Source of the DNA: Ktedonobacteria bacterium
GTDB lineage: Bacteria > Chloroflexota > Ktedonobacteria > Ktedonobacterales > JADMIN01
DNA: 37,434 nucleotides
NCBI GenBank assembly: GCA_027307065.1
Contig: DAHUXT010000003.1
Span: forward strand, 1-37,434
Direction of reading: 5' to 3'
The notes under the pieces were generated by a model. The model saw only the letters and a program-made list of their open reading frames with translations. It had not been told where the DNA came from and ran no database searches. A program made the translations under genes and the position numbers. How positions within the stretch are numbered: position 1 is the stretch's first letter; each line of letters opens with the position of its first letter. Below are positions 36,973-37,434 of the stretch, one piece after another.

Positions 36973-37434
36973 AATGGATGTGCTGCAAGATCCGAACATC
37001 GTCACAGACGCTGCGGTGGCAAATGAAATAGTGCAGGTACTGGCGCGCAAGCGTAAGAGCCAAATGCGCCTTATCGCCGAGCGTTTTATGCGCAATCGCC
37101 TGGCAATGGTGGGATTGATCGTGATTGGCTTGATTGCCGTGCTAGCGATCCTGGCGCCGGTGATTACTCACCAAACCGCAACCTTCGATCCGGCGACGAC
37201 GCCGACGAATGACTCGTTCGCGCCGGTCTCGCTGGCCCACCCGCTGGGTACTGACGAACTTGGACGCGATATTTTCGCGCGGATGCTCTTTGGCGCCCGC
37301 GTTTCCCTGGCAGTCGGCATTTCCGCAGTGTTTGTTGCCATGCTTCTCGGCGTGACCATTGGCGCTATCGCCGGATGCTACGGCGGCATCATCGATACGC
37401 TGCTGATGCGCTTCACTGACATGGTGTTGGCAGT
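36973..37434 (+). CDS. Dipeptide/oligopeptide ABC transporter permease (DppC/OppC type), truncated by window edge
   Basis: FMRNRLAMVGLIVIGLIAVLAILAPVI ... HPLGTDELGRDIFARMLFGARVSLAVGISAVFVAMLLGVTIGAIAGCYGG; open to window end. Confidence 0.95.

Overview
37.4 kb of high-GC bacterial chromosome with dense, mostly ordinary housekeeping and transport genes. The gene mix (DnaA with a long linker, ribF-fhaA-fhaB-rodA, zinc-ribbon/DUF3352-like protein, HisKA_2 GAF kinase) suggests a Chloroflexota-like or other deep-branching Gram-positive-like lineage; this is inference only. Order: HAD-IIA phosphatase (partial, -), dnaA (-), fabG-like, fadD-like, solo Lrp/AsnC ligand-binding domain, YacP/NYN-like (-), rlmB (-), cysS (-), alpha/beta hydrolase, zinc-ribbon/DUF3352-like membrane protein, GntR regulator, divergent SHMT-like PLP enzyme, GT4 glycosyltransferase with an overlapping GDE-type glucosidase, membrane protein, NiCoT transporter (-), Fur-family regulator (-), ribF-like, fhaA, fhaB, ftsW/rodA, APC permease, unknown protein (-), GAF-HisKA_2 sensor kinase, small membrane protein (-), cystathionine beta-synthase-like, disrupted peroxiredoxin-like gene, and a dpp/opp-type peptide ABC transporter (SBP, permease, partial permease). 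I saw no rRNA, tRNA, CRISPR array, prophage or IS element, and no convincing new multi-gene defence-type system. The strongest unusual signals are: (1) a peroxiredoxin-like gene broken by a 61-bp unit (29-bp perfect direct repeat plus 32-bp AT-rich spacer) whose exact removal restores one ORF; (2) a RibF whose FAD-synthetase motifs look destroyed while the riboflavin kinase motifs are intact; (3) a 672-bp gap between the SBP and permease genes with an 11-bp-period PHO-box-like direct repeat, promoter and hairpins; (4) a perfect TGTGA-N6-TCACA site upstream of the peptide transporter; (5) a cysS leader or small RNA with an intrinsic terminator; (6) a GntR gene that looks leaderless; (7) a divergent SHMT paralogue next to that regulator.
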